A stretch of DNA of 64,000 nt from an uncultured Bacteroides sp. (GCA_902388495.1 CABMPP010000017.1:1-64000); one strand, 5' to 3'; positions 33,263-40,484 are shown, numbered from the stretch's first letter. Translations and numbers: made by a program. Notes: generated by a model not told the origin, from the sequence alone.

Positions 33263-33922
33263 TTATTTAGTATATTTTTCTCCCCGATATATTGCCGCTT
33301 CTTCCGGCCATACATCGTAATATCCCTTCGGTCCGATAAAGCGTCCTTTGCTGAAAGCGCGATATCCCTCGACATAAATCTTCAGTGAAGCATCAAATGC
33401 CACCTTCTTGGCACTACGACCGTCCGGATTCTTCCCGCTGGCATGGCTGATAAATATCAGCAGTTTGTTGCGGTGCTTCTCTTTAAACTTGATGTACTGG
33501 GCATATGTCATCTGCGTGTATTGGAAACTATCGATCACAATAAAATCCGGTGCCTTCTGACGTTTCATCCGCAGGCTCAACTGGTCTATCGGCTCGGCAT
33601 CGAGCAGTAGAAATCGACGGTTTACTTCCTGCATATTGAAGCGCCTCAATGTGTTCTGCATCGTCAGGCAGGCGCCTTCCTCCAAACTATCGTAAGCCAC
33701 ACGTCCATACTTGCACAATTCCTTGCAAAGCTGCATCACGAAAGAGGTCTTCCCGTTGCCAGTGTTTCCCCATATCATCCACACGCCTTTGCGTTCCGGC
33801 ATATCAAAAGCATCGTACCATTCACCTTCAAAGGGAAAGGTATCGAACTTCATGCTCAGCAACTCCCGCACACCCTTGGCGTTACGGGAAAAGGTCTTTG
33901 CATCGTTTACCGCTTCGCTCAT
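33263..33922 (-). CDS. P-loop ATPase of the early region (219 aa)
   Basis: This 219-residue protein has Walker A 'GNTGNGKTSFVMQ' near residue 52 and Walker B 'PDFIVIDSFQYTQM' near 130, with a helix 'SLRMKRQKAP' between them. The RecA/DnaB-like arrangement is seen next to MuB in many Bacteroidales Mu-like phages. Its start overlaps the MuB-like stop by 4 bases (ATGA). It may help replication or target choice; no known name fits. Confidence 0.82.
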   Translation of the reverse strand: MSEAVNDAKTFSRNAKGVRELLSMKFDTFPFEGEWYDAFDMPERKGVWMIWGNTGNGKTSFVMQLCKELCKYGRVAYDSLEEGACLTMQNTLRRFNMQEVNRRFLLLDAEPIDQLSLRMKRQKAPDFIVIDSFQYTQMTYAQYIKFKEKHRNKLLIFISHASGKNPDGRSAKKVAFDASLKIYVEGYRAFSKGRFIGPKGYYDVWPEEAAIYRGEKYTK

Positions 33923-34812
33923 GCCTGCTCTCCTTTCATCCTCTTGGCTTCCAAAATACGCTTGCAGGCATGCACTACACGCTTCACGCGGCGAAGGTCA
34001 TATTCTCCCTGCTGGGCCTCACGCATCACCCGCTTGATCTCTGTCGGTTCGGTCAATCCGTTTGCCTGGCAAATGGCATAGACATCCTGTTCGGTGGCAA
34101 TGTTGATATCGAAGAATTTGCGGCCGATACGGCTGTTTATCTCCTTATACCCCTTCTTATTATAGCGTAGTCCGTTCTCCACACGACGCTTAATGTAGTC
34201 GGTAGAGAGGAACACGATACCAGCCTTATTCTCCAGACGATTATAAATGCTGATAAAATAGCTGAACACGCTGTCGGTCAGTTTATCACCTTCATCAAAG
34301 ATTATCAACGGATTGTTCAGAAAAGCAATCATAGAGATGGCATACTCCAAAATATCCCGTAAGTTCGTCCCATCCACCGGAGCGCCCACCTGTTTGGCTA
34401 TCTCGCGCACAAAATCGCTTTTCTTCATGTCTTCCGAGCAAAGAATGTAGTAAACGTTGCGATGCGTGCGGCGGTATTCTATCGCAGCTGTGGTCTTGCC
34501 ACAACCTGCATCACCCACTACCCAAGTAGTATTCTTATAAGCTTGTGCGTCTGTCATAGCGAAGGTTATACGCTGGAAGGCATTGCTCTCGGTCAGTGTC
34601 CAGCGCTCCAAACTGTAGCCTATCTGTGCAGCTATACGGCTGAACATGTCATCGCTGATACTGGTGTACTTCTGATTGCATATCTGAGATACTGTAGCGG
34701 CACTCACACCGTTCAGGCTCTCGCTCGCACGGTTTTGGCTGGGATAGTTGCTGCAATATTCCATCAGCGCGTCACGGATAGAATCTTTGTCTTGTTTGCT
34801 GAGTTCTTTCAT
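33919..34812 (-). CDS. MuB-like transposition ATPase (297 aa)
   Basis: Residues 1-65 carry a helix-turn-helix (RASESLNGVSAATVSQICNQ), and the AAA+ domain follows with Walker A 'VVGDAGCGKTTAAIEYRRTH' near residue 100 and Walker B 'NPLIIFDEGDKLTD' near 172. This is the layout of Mu B, which binds target DNA, stimulates the transposase and confers target immunity. It follows the transposase gene by 36 bases and is transcribed with it. Confidence 0.9.
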   Translation of the reverse strand: MKELSKQDKDSIRDALMEYCSNYPSQNRASESLNGVSAATVSQICNQKYTSISDDMFSRIAAQIGYSLERWTLTESNAFQRITFAMTDAQAYKNTTWVVGDAGCGKTTAAIEYRRTHRNVYYILCSEDMKKSDFVREIAKQVGAPVDGTNLRDILEYAISMIAFLNNPLIIFDEGDKLTDSVFSYFISIYNRLENKAGIVFLSTDYIKRRVENGLRYNKKGYKEINSRIGRKFFDINIATEQDVYAICQANGLTEPTEIKRVMREAQQGEYDLRRVKRVVHACKRILEAKRMKGEQA

Positions 34813-34848
34813 TGTTTGAATGGTATTTAATTGATTATTGAATGCTGA

Positions 34849-36972
34849 TTAATTGTTGTTGCTGAGAAAGCTTTCGTACATATCCACATCTGTAATGCCG
34901 GACACCATCTTAGTATATTCACCGGGCGAAGCGATGCCTGCGGGCTCTTCAGGTTCGGCTTCATAAGTACCCGGACCTACGCCTGCAGGATATTGTACCG
35001 GAGCAGTCAACTCACCATTGGCATATTCTTCACGCTGTCGTTCCATGCTCTTCTGAGACTCACCTACAGGAATGGGCATCACCAGTCTGCTGTAAGCCTC
35101 GCTCATACTCTCTTCGAGCAACAACTCCTCGCTGGCAATATAATGCCCCACAAGGGCACGCTTTTGTGCATGTATTTGGGCAAAGAGCCTTGCGCTTTCC
35201 TCTTCCGTACGTTCGGCAGTGGCACGATGGATGACAACCTTCGGTGTGGCAGTAGCAGCGTACTTCAATGCACCTTTAGCACCTACCTCCCAAAGTTCTA
35301 CGGCAGTCATATCCTTGGGATCATAACGGTATCGGAAGCTGACACCCACATTCTGCAAGTGGAAGTTCATATCCACCAGCCCGTCTTCATCGTAAACCAT
35401 ATAGCGGTATTCCTGTTTGTTACGTTCGAAGATGAAGCCTTGCTTGCTGTACTTCACACTGTCTTTGCTGAACAACTTGAAAAGTTCCTGCACCTCATAG
35501 TCATCCAATGGCTCAGCATTGGGACTGTTGAGGGTAGTATACATTTCCATGCGGGTCATGCCCGTTTCTGAAGTAGGATGCTGCATGGCGTTCCATTTCT
35601 GGCGACATTGCAGATATTGCGACTTCATTTCTTCCAAAGTGGGAAGCCGGGCTATGTTCTTCATTATCAGGTCCACATTGATGTGACTGTTCTCCTTGAC
35701 GGCGGTAACATTTTGTCCAGTATAGTTGTATAATTGGCGCATCACCTGCATTTGAAAACGTCCGAAAGCACTTTCAATGGTCTTTGACTGTCCATTATGC
35801 GGCATAGTAGTCTTGTGGATGTGGCATATTTTCTTGAAGAAGGCTTGTGCTTCGGGCTTCTTGTGTCCGCCTTGATTATCGGTCACTATTTCGTAAGGCT
35901 TCACCTTCCAAGTCTCCAGCGCCATGCGATAGGCATCGTACTGGGTCAAGAAGTTTTCCACACCGAACGAATAACCCAGGAACGCTTCCGAACAAGCATC
36001 CATCACTTCGTAGACGTCGATAGTGCGTGCCACCATACGCTTGTTCTTGCTGTCATAAGCCTTATAGTAGAGGTTCAGTTTCGTACCGTCACCATACCAT
36101 AAGGTGTTAGGCATCTGTGGAAGTTTGGTATCGAACAAAGGCATAAACTCATTCTTGAAAGCGATTTCACCATGTACAACGCCATACCACCACAACTTGA
36201 TGCTGGTCTTATAGAGGTAATTGATGACCGTCTGCGGGGAATTGATAGTCTTCAGCCTATCCTCCTCGCGGGTAACACGTGCATTCCGTTCCTCTACAAT
36301 CTCATTAAACTTATCGAATATCTGCTGGTCGGTATATACCGGAAATTTGCTGCGTTTGAGTTTCAGCAGCAAACGCCCTTCACGAGGACCAATCTTGCGG
36401 GCCGACTGGTTGCCGCTGTTACCATTGACAAGAACCATATAACCATATTCCTTATAGGCAGCATACTTTTCCATCAACCGGGCTTTGGGGAGGGTGTGTC
36501 CGTAGCGTTCGCGCAAGTCTTCGCAAAGGGCGATGACACGATCGCGTATCATTTTATTGTGTTGTTGCCCGCATTTACCTTGCGCATCACGTATACTCAT
36601 CTCCAATGCCATCATAGCATTCAGAACTTTGGCGTTTAGCACATATTCCGCCTGGCGTTCCAGGGAAATCTTCGGAGCGTAGGTCTTATAGAAGTCTACA
36701 GCCTTGCTGTCACTTTTTAATCTGCTGTCCATAGGAAAGGGTTGTTGTTTTTTGAGTAGTTCTTTGGCTTTTGGGTATCGTTCGTCCACTTGCTTGCGAA
36801 GTTTGTCGGGCAGGCGTTCGTAGATGATAAGTGCCTTACGGCCATTGCCACCATGCTGCGAAAAATGAAACTTCTTCTCACGAACATGCTTTTTATAATT
36901 CGCAAGACTCATGATTCCGCCTCCTACAAGTTCTTCAAATGTTACACATAGTGTCTTTCCAAACATTTCCAT
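34849..36972 (-). CDS. Mu A-like DDE transposase (707 aa)
   Basis: From the ATG at 36972 the protein starts MEMFGKTLCVTFEELVGGGI, then a basic helical DNA-binding region. The rve-type catalytic core has Asp in 'NTLWYGDGTKLNLYY', Asp in 'PYEIVTDNQGGHKKPE' and Glu in 'NGQSKTIESAFGRF', the DDE triad. A Mu-transposase C-terminal beta barrel follows (about 490-600), then a tail that would contact the MuB-like ATPase. An open frame extends 180 bases farther upstream, but it runs through a structured leader and the next gene, so I use 36972. Confidence 0.93.
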   Translation of the reverse strand: MEMFGKTLCVTFEELVGGGIMSLANYKKHVREKKFHFSQHGGNGRKALIIYERLPDKLRKQVDERYPKAKELLKKQQPFPMDSRLKSDSKAVDFYKTYAPKISLERQAEYVLNAKVLNAMMALEMSIRDAQGKCGQQHNKMIRDRVIALCEDLRERYGHTLPKARLMEKYAAYKEYGYMVLVNGNSGNQSARKIGPREGRLLLKLKRSKFPVYTDQQIFDKFNEIVEERNARVTREEDRLKTINSPQTVINYLYKTSIKLWWYGVVHGEIAFKNEFMPLFDTKLPQMPNTLWYGDGTKLNLYYKAYDSKNKRMVARTIDVYEVMDACSEAFLGYSFGVENFLTQYDAYRMALETWKVKPYEIVTDNQGGHKKPEAQAFFKKICHIHKTTMPHNGQSKTIESAFGRFQMQVMRQLYNYTGQNVTAVKENSHINVDLIMKNIARLPTLEEMKSQYLQCRQKWNAMQHPTSETGMTRMEMYTTLNSPNAEPLDDYEVQELFKLFSKDSVKYSKQGFIFERNKQEYRYMVYDEDGLVDMNFHLQNVGVSFRYRYDPKDMTAVELWEVGAKGALKYAATATPKVVIHRATAERTEEESARLFAQIHAQKRALVGHYIASEELLLEESMSEAYSRLVMPIPVGESQKSMERQREEYANGELTAPVQYPAGVGPGTYEAEPEEPAGIASPGEYTKMVSGITDVDMYESFLSNNN

Positions 36973-37001
36973 AATCAGAAACTTTATACTTTTCAATTTA
37001 G

Positions 37002-37068
37002 TGCAAGCCCCGGCATCGAACCGGGGAGCCGACCGCTTCCGCATGGCAAAGGAGACTTCGGACTTGCA
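37002..37068 (-). other. Structured, tRNA-like leader before transposase
   Basis: On the minus strand the 67-base segment starts with TGCAAGT and ends with GCTTGCA, which pair in all seven positions including one G-T. Inside lie CCCCGG-TTCGATG-CCGGGG, which looks like a T arm, and CCGA pairing with TCGG. The D and anticodon parts do not form standard stems and the total is about 5 bases too short. It is therefore not a tRNA gene, but probably an RNA fold in the transposase leader. Confidence 0.4.
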
Positions 37069-37081
37069 GAACAAGCTGTTT

Positions 37082-37273
37082 CTAAGCTGTTTCAGTATCT
37101 TTCTTATCCGGCATACACAGCGATATCGCCACAATGGCCGATAATACCACAATCACAAACGCGTTACGGCTGTCCGCATCCGTTGCGTCAACATTACTGC
37201 CCAGCCACAGCCCGTAAGTCATGCCTACAGCCACAGCTACTTTCTGAATCATTCTCCAAGTTTTCATAACCAT
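37082..37273 (-). CDS. Small membrane protein (63 aa)
   Basis: The 63-residue product has two hydrophobic helices: 'VAVAVGMTYGLWLGS' near 12-26 and 'FVIVVLSAIVAISLCM' near 39-54, with a charged tail (PDKKDTETA). An alternative start two codons later (37267) is equally possible. It is between a 70-residue gene and the transposase. A membrane protein here could act in superinfection exclusion; this is inference. Confidence 0.65.
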   Translation of the reverse strand: MVMKTWRMIQKVAVAVGMTYGLWLGSNVDATDADSRNAFVIVVLSAIVAISLCMPDKKDTETA

Positions 37274-37279
37274 ATCATT

Positions 37280-37492
37280 TTAAGAGTTCAGTTCTATTAC
37301 ATCCTCCAAATCAAGGAATGTATTTATTGTTTCCGGTAACACGATTGGCTCCACCGGGTCTTCACTGTCTGAATACCCCACATCTATGGATATTCTTTCA
37401 TCCTCTACACTCAGCATAGCACTATACTTTGCCATCAGCTCCCTCAATTCTGTAAGGAATGCCTTTTCATTATCTGTCAGTTTTCTGTCCAT
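37280..37492 (-). CDS. Unknown acidic early protein (70 aa)
   Basis: This 70-residue acidic protein starts MDRKLTDNEKAFLTELRELM and continues with 'SVEDERISIDVGYSDSEDPV'. It is six bases from the small membrane gene. There is no recognised family. Acidic small early proteins may mimic DNA, but nothing here shows it. Confidence 0.65.
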   Translation of the reverse strand: MDRKLTDNEKAFLTELRELMAKYSAMLSVEDERISIDVGYSDSEDPVEPIVLPETINTFLDLEDVIELNS

Positions 37493-37535
37493 ATCACTTT
37501 TAATTATTAATTATTAATTTTTCATTGATAAAAGT

Positions 37536-37584
37536 CTATCCCTATTCATCCCGAACCGGGATAGTTTTGCTACATTTGTAGCAT
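37536..37584 (+). promoter_or_regulatory. Promoter with overlapping dyads before a rightward ORF
   Basis: ATCCCG-AAC-CGGGAT (37548-37562) is a perfect dyad, and CTATCCC (37536) pairs with GGGATAG at its right end. The -7 box TACATTTG lies at 37571-37578 inside the palindrome-like GCTACATTTGTAGC. The ATG at 37597 is 18 bases downstream of the box. No clear -33 box is seen. Confidence 0.5.
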
Positions 37585-37596
37585 CACATAAAAAAT

Positions 37597-37962
37597 ATGA
37601 TTATTATGACTGAATTTATGCTACGCTTTCGTTTCAACCTTCGTGACCGGAATTCTGTAGATATTGCTCACAAAGAATTCGGAGCTCTTCTAAGGAAGTT
37701 GAACCTGAGATACAGAAGCGAACAGTGTTTTTGTGACTATATAGACTTATCCCTGCCAAATGCACGCCCGTGGGAACTTGATTTTTTAATATTGCCACCA
37801 AAATACCAGCCAAACACGTGTTGGGAAAATCTTCGACTCCTGAATCAATCATATTTGGAACCGTTTCTGGCTGCTCACCCGGCATTGGAAGGCGTATCCA
37901 TGTATAGGAATCTGGATGATTTTCCAAACTTGATACACACAACTGCGGATTGGTGGAAATAA
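37597..37962 (+). CDS. Unknown protein opposite to early operon (121 aa)
   Basis: This 121-residue frame follows a promoter with operator-like dyads and starts MIIMTEFMLRFRFNLRDRNS. It contains 'PNARPWELDFLILPPKYQP' and ends with DDFPNLIHTTADWWK; there are no membrane segments. It overlaps nearly all of a 133-codon leftward frame, so only one is likely real. The promoter evidence favours this one. The ATG at 37606 is another possible start. Confidence 0.45.
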   Translation: MIIMTEFMLRFRFNLRDRNSVDIAHKEFGALLRKLNLRYRSEQCFCDYIDLSLPNARPWELDFLILPPKYQPNTCWENLRLLNQSYLEPFLAAHPALEGVSMYRNLDDFPNLIHTTADWWK

Positions 37963-38035
37963 GCTTTTGTTCCGTCTTATGATATAATTCCAGAACCTTT
38001 TTTAGCTCTAAAAAGGGGACTCTTTTCATGTTCAT
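37634..38035 (-). CDS. Alternative leftward ORF in early operon (133 aa)
   Basis: This frame starts six bases after the Cro-like stop, as would a co-transcribed second gene. It reads MNMKRVPFLELKKVLELYHK at the start and 'EELRILCEQYLQNSGHEG' at the end, with no recognised family. It is antisense to the 37597-37962 frame over 329 bases, and the two are probably alternatives. Spacing favours this frame, whereas a promoter favours the other. Confidence 0.35.
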   Translation of the reverse strand: MNMKRVPFLELKKVLELYHKTEQKLISTNPQLCVSSLENHPDSYTWIRLPMPGEQPETVPNMIDSGVEDFPNTCLAGILVAILKNQVPTGVHLAGISLYSHKNTVRFCISGSTSLEELRILCEQYLQNSGHEG

Positions 38036-38040
38036 ACCAT

Positions 38041-38316
38041 TTATAAAGTTATCGCATCGTTCGCTATCACCACCTTCACATTCCCTTTGGAATCCAGCAC
38101 CTTCACCTGGCGCTTCAGTTCATCGGTCACATCAATAATCTGTACCAATGAACCGCCATTAACAAGCGCCGCCTCCCTAATTTTGCAAGCCTGCACGCTA
38201 TTACGCTTAAATAGCAACGCCTGACTTACGTTCTGCACAGTCACTCTGAACGTCTTAGCAAGCTTAGCCTTACCCGCTGCACTCAGTTCAATCTTCTGTC
38301 TGATTTTCTTTTCCAT
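38041..38316 (-). CDS. Cro/Ner-like early DNA-binding protein (91 aa)
   Basis: The 91-residue basic product starts MEKKIRQKIELSAAGKAKLA and has a helix-turn-helix-like run 'AKTFRVTVQNVSQALLFKRN'. It is the first gene after the early promoter and is divergent from the repressor, the position of Mu ner. It would turn down the repressor and early promoters. Fold and position support this; no binding data. Confidence 0.72.
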   Translation of the reverse strand: MEKKIRQKIELSAAGKAKLAKTFRVTVQNVSQALLFKRNSVQACKIREAALVNGGSLVQIIDVTDELKRQVKVLDSKGNVKVVIANDAITL

Positions 38317-38374
38317 ATATAAACACTGATTAAAATTATTCTTATCTTTACCGCTGTTTCATTAAAACATGCTG

Positions 38375-38405
38375 CAAATGTAGTCAATATTTTGACCATA
38401 CCAAA
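38375..38405 (-). promoter_or_regulatory. Early promoter with repressor operator in its spacer
   Basis: On the minus strand TTTG (38402-38405) is followed after 19 bases by TACATTTG (38375-38382). The spacer contains the perfect dyad GTCAA-TATT-TTGAC (38383-38396). A protein bound there would cover the promoter. This is the obvious target of the divergent repressor gene. Confidence 0.75.
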
Positions 38406-38421
38406 TTTAAAAGATAAAATT

Positions 38422-38973
38422 ATGACTATAAAGGATAGAATTTTGACCTTTATTAAGGAACAAGGCATATCAAGGGAAGACTTCTATAGGAGTACAGAAC
38501 TCTCTGCATCCAATTTTAAAGGAGCAGCATTGAAGAGTGAATTAGGAGGAGACAAGATAGTCAAAATACTGACTACGTATAAGGTACTCTCTCCCGAATG
38601 GCTTCTCATAGGTGAAGGCCCAATGCTAAAACAAAAAGTATCAAATGATAAAAGCACGGATAACACGCTTGTTTCCAGTGATAAAGGTACAATAAATAAT
38701 CGTACAAAACAAGATGAAACGTCCTATATGTATAAAATGTATCAGGATGAAAAATCAGACTGGAAAGAAGAGAAGAAAGAACTGAAGGAGCAAATTAACC
38801 ATCTCCAGTCCGACCTCCGTCAAAAGTCTGAAGAACTTGCTGCCCTCAAAGCCAAATATCCGGAAGCATCCATAGAGCATCCTGAGGGTTTAGGTCATGC
38901 GAAGACTGCTTCTACAAAGAAACCTTCTTCGCAGCCCAATGCCGACAGTGCAACATCTGCCACTGCCCAATAA
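38422..38973 (+). CDS. Phage repressor, CI/Cro-type HTH (183 aa)
   Basis: Starting at the ATG at 38422, MTIKDRILTFIKEQGISRED, the protein has an N-terminal helix-turn-helix (SREDFYRSTELSASNFKGAA) followed by 'LGGDKIVKILTTYKVLSPEWLLIGEGP', a common ending of Bacteroides phage repressor domains. A coiled coil (EDWKEEKKELKEQINHLQSD region, about 110-145) likely dimerises it. The C-terminus is Ser/Ala-rich and unfolded. There is no LexA-type peptidase domain. It is divergent from the early operon. The upstream in-frame ATG at 38392 lies in the operator and is less likely. Confidence 0.85.
   Translation: MTIKDRILTFIKEQGISREDFYRSTELSASNFKGAALKSELGGDKIVKILTTYKVLSPEWLLIGEGPMLKQKVSNDKSTDNTLVSSDKGTINNRTKQDETSYMYKMYQDEKSDWKEEKKELKEQINHLQSDLRQKSEELAALKAKYPEASIEHPEGLGHAKTASTKKPSSQPNADSATSATAQ
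38560..38573. promoter_or_regulatory. Second operator-like site inside repressor gene
   Basis: GTCAAAATACTGAC (38560-38573) differs from the early operator read on the minus strand (GTCAAAATATTGAC) at one base, and the next bases (TACGT against TACAT) also agree. A half site ATTTTGACC lies at 38440-38448. Repeated operators suggest DNA looping or autoregulation. Confidence 0.45.
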
Positions 38974-39022
38974 GAAAAGAGTCTTTAAACGACAACTAAT
39001 AACCTTTTAAATAAATAATATT

Positions 39023-39316
39023 ATGAAGATCATTAAAGCATTACAGAAACATGTACAAACCATTAGTAAGTATCAAAAAGCGGATTTAGATAAAGAAATA
39101 GACAAGTTCATTTCTGATAATCAAAGTTTAAATGAAGCAGAACTATTGGATAAAATCTATTCGACCTATGGAATCCAAATTAAATTTTTGGAAGATGCCA
39201 GCCAATGCAAAGCCATCATTAATATCAAAGAATGGGTAGTCACTTTTGGCGTCTTCTTTACAATAGGAGTAATTATTGGAGTATTATCTTTTATAGTATC
39301 AGTAATGGCTAAATAG
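39023..39316 (+). CDS. Small membrane protein next to repressor (97 aa)
   Basis: The 97-residue product has a helical cytoplasmic part with MKIIKALQKHVQTISKYQKA and one C-terminal membrane helix (TFGVFFTIGVIIGVLSFIVS). It is 49 bases after the repressor and likely expressed with it in the lysogen. A membrane protein expressed by the prophage suggests superinfection exclusion, but that is inferred. It is the last gene before the presumed prophage end. Confidence 0.7.
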   Translation: MKIIKALQKHVQTISKYQKADLDKEIDKFISDNQSLNEAELLDKIYSTYGIQIKFLEDASQCKAIINIKEWVVTFGVFFTIGVIIGVLSFIVSVMAK

Positions 39317-39347
39317 TCTTCAAATAGTAATCTAAAATATTAAAAGT

Positions 39348-39371
39348 GCTCCCGGCACAATCACCGGGAGC
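39348..39371. terminator. Hairpin after repressor operon
   Basis: GCTCCCGG (39348-39355) pairs with CCGGGAGC (39364-39371) around an 8-base loop. A T-rich tail is weak (ATTATCC), so termination may be partly Rho-dependent. Confidence 0.65.
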
Positions 39372-39472
39372 ATTATCCATCAACAATCAATTACCTTAAA
39401 TCTCCATACGTTTCAACCCCTCAGCGGAGCACTGATCAGCGGGAACGTTCGCATACCTTCAAACATATATTG

Positions 39473-39545
39473 TGGCAGGAACAAGACTCGAACTTGCGAC
39501 CTCATGGGTATGAACCATGTGAGCTACCTACTGCTCCATCCTGCG
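39473..39545 (-). tRNA. tRNA-Met (anticodon CAT), initiator-like features
   Basis: The 73-base sequence folds as a complete cloverleaf on the minus strand: acceptor CGCAGGA/TCCTGCC, D arm GAGC/GCTC, anticodon arm CATGG-TTCATAC-CCATG with CAT, T arm GCAAG-TTCGAGT-CTTGT and discriminator A. The first pair is C-C, a mismatch, and D-stem pair 11-24 is A-T, both seen in bacterial initiators. The anticodon stem lacks the three consecutive G-C pairs of most initiators. No CCA is encoded. It lies outside the last phage gene and is probably chromosomal. Confidence 0.85.
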
Positions 39546-39754
39546 ATATTTAGCGCCGCGCGCACGTTTATGACGCTAAGATACCACTTATTCCACTAAT
39601 ATGCACTACTAATCAAGCACTTATACCAACTTTGCAATCTCAAGACCTCTAAAAACTACTATACTATCCCCCTATAAATACTTATTAAAATGCCCAAAAA
39701 CACCATCCAAAAGGAAACATCATACCTAAAATCGTCATTTTTTAGGGGGTAAAA

Positions 39755-39834
39755 AGTATCCCCAACTTTTATGCAAGTAAACGATTCGGACATAAAAGTA
39801 TCCCCAACTCAGTATCCCCAACAGTATCCCCAAC
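39755..39834. repeat. Four AGTATCCCCAAC repeats
   Basis: The 12-base motif occurs at 39755, 39797, 39811 and 39823, the last two directly adjacent. The segment from the tRNA to 39900 has no gene. The repeats could be binding sites or relics of an element; nothing decides this. Confidence 0.75.
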
Positions 39835-39959
39835 TCACTATTTAACACTTCACTGCCCAACAGATCACTAATGCAATTTTCTCTATTTACTAAAATCAGA
39901 CCACCCAAACAGATTATCTTTTAAACGCTCTAAACAGTATATCTTTTTCAGATAAATAC

Positions 39960-40011
39960 TTCTAAATAATTATTATTTAGAATATCTTTGCAAAAGAAAC
40001 TTCTAAATAAT
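39960..40011 (+). promoter_or_regulatory. Promoter with palindromic operator and third copy
   Basis: TTCTAAATAAT (39960-39970) and ATTATTTAGAA (39972-39982) form a perfect 11-base inverted repeat. The -7 box TATCTTTG (39983-39990) follows at once, and a third copy TTCTAAATAAT lies at 40001-40011, six bases before the ATG. One protein could bind before and after the start point. No clear -33 box. Confidence 0.65.
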
Positions 40012-40017
40012 AACAAT

Positions 40018-40227
40018 ATGACCAAAGTAATCCATGTGCACCTCATATTCGAGAAAAAGGACTATTATTTCGGCAGCATTAGCGCCATTTACACCGTCCT
40101 AAACGAGGCTCAAATAGGCATCAAACAAAGCTCCTTACTCCACGCCGGTCTATACGACGGTGGCGTCAAGATAACCCGTAGAGCCATTATCAAGCAATCC
40201 CACCTCATTCGCAGTACCCAGGAGTAG
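40018..40227 (+). CDS. Small conserved Bacteroides protein (69 aa)
   Basis: From the ATG at 40018 the product starts MTKVIHVHLIFEKKDYYFGS and continues 'ISAIYTVLNEAQIGIKQSSL'. I recall similar 70-residue proteins in many Bacteroides chromosomes, without known function. It is followed by a terminator. The strong operator-like palindrome before it suggests tight control. The earlier in-frame ATG at 39988 lies in the promoter and is rejected. Confidence 0.75.
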   Translation: MTKVIHVHLIFEKKDYYFGSISAIYTVLNEAQIGIKQSSLLHAGLYDGGVKITRRAIIKQSHLIRSTQE

Positions 40228-40253
40228 TCCGCATCACCCCACACAAAAAAAAA

Positions 40254-40286
40254 GCTGAATTGCGCTTCAAAAAGCATCAATTCAGC
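40254..40286 (+). terminator. Terminator after small conserved gene
   Basis: GCTGAATTG (40254-40262) pairs with CAATTCAGC (40278-40286), flanked on the left by an A-run and on the right by CCTCGTTTTATCT. The interval to 40484 holds no gene that I can see. Confidence 0.75.
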
Positions 40287-40484
40287 CCTCGTTTTATCTC
40301 AATGTAACTTTCAACCGTTTAGAAGTCCATCATATCTCATTCAAATGCCACCCACATGTAACCGAATGTAACAATTCGATTTGGTTTCCTTCATCACTAT
40401 CAAAACATCTCAAACTCTTTATTCATCGGTGTTATAGCCGTATTTACTCCTCTCAGACTTTACATACAAAGTGTTTTACCCCCC

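Larger units (their letters stand above)
1..39400. mobile_element. Mu-like transposable prophage, incomplete at window left edge
   Basis: A continuous set of phage genes fills this interval: repressor, DDE transposase and its ATPase partner, Gam, terminase, DUF935 portal, MuF, gpG-like protein, protease, capsid, lysis genes, tape measure and tail tip. Transposase plus MuB-like ATPase plus Gam define a Mu-type replicative transposer, while the tail genes are of siphovirus type. The immunity end lies at the right. The last likely phage gene ends at 39316 and a tRNA begins at 39473, so the end probably falls between them, but I could not identify the terminal bases or a target duplication because the other end lies outside the window. 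Confidence 0.9.

Noticed and set aside
37002..37068. Genuine tRNA gene
   Set aside because: End stem and T-like arm are good, but there are five bases too few and no proper anticodon arm with T33.
36973..37152. Longer start for the transposase
   Set aside because: The extra 60 codons run through the structured leader and the start of the next gene and look like noise; 36972 starts a conserved-looking N-terminus.
38392..38421. Earlier start of the repressor gene
   Set aside because: The ATG-like start lies within the operator and close to the -33 box of the opposite promoter; the ATG at 38422 starts a normal HTH N-terminus.
39317..39472. Exact prophage end with terminal TG/CA and target duplication
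   Set aside because: The other end is outside the window, so neither end pairing nor duplication can be shown.
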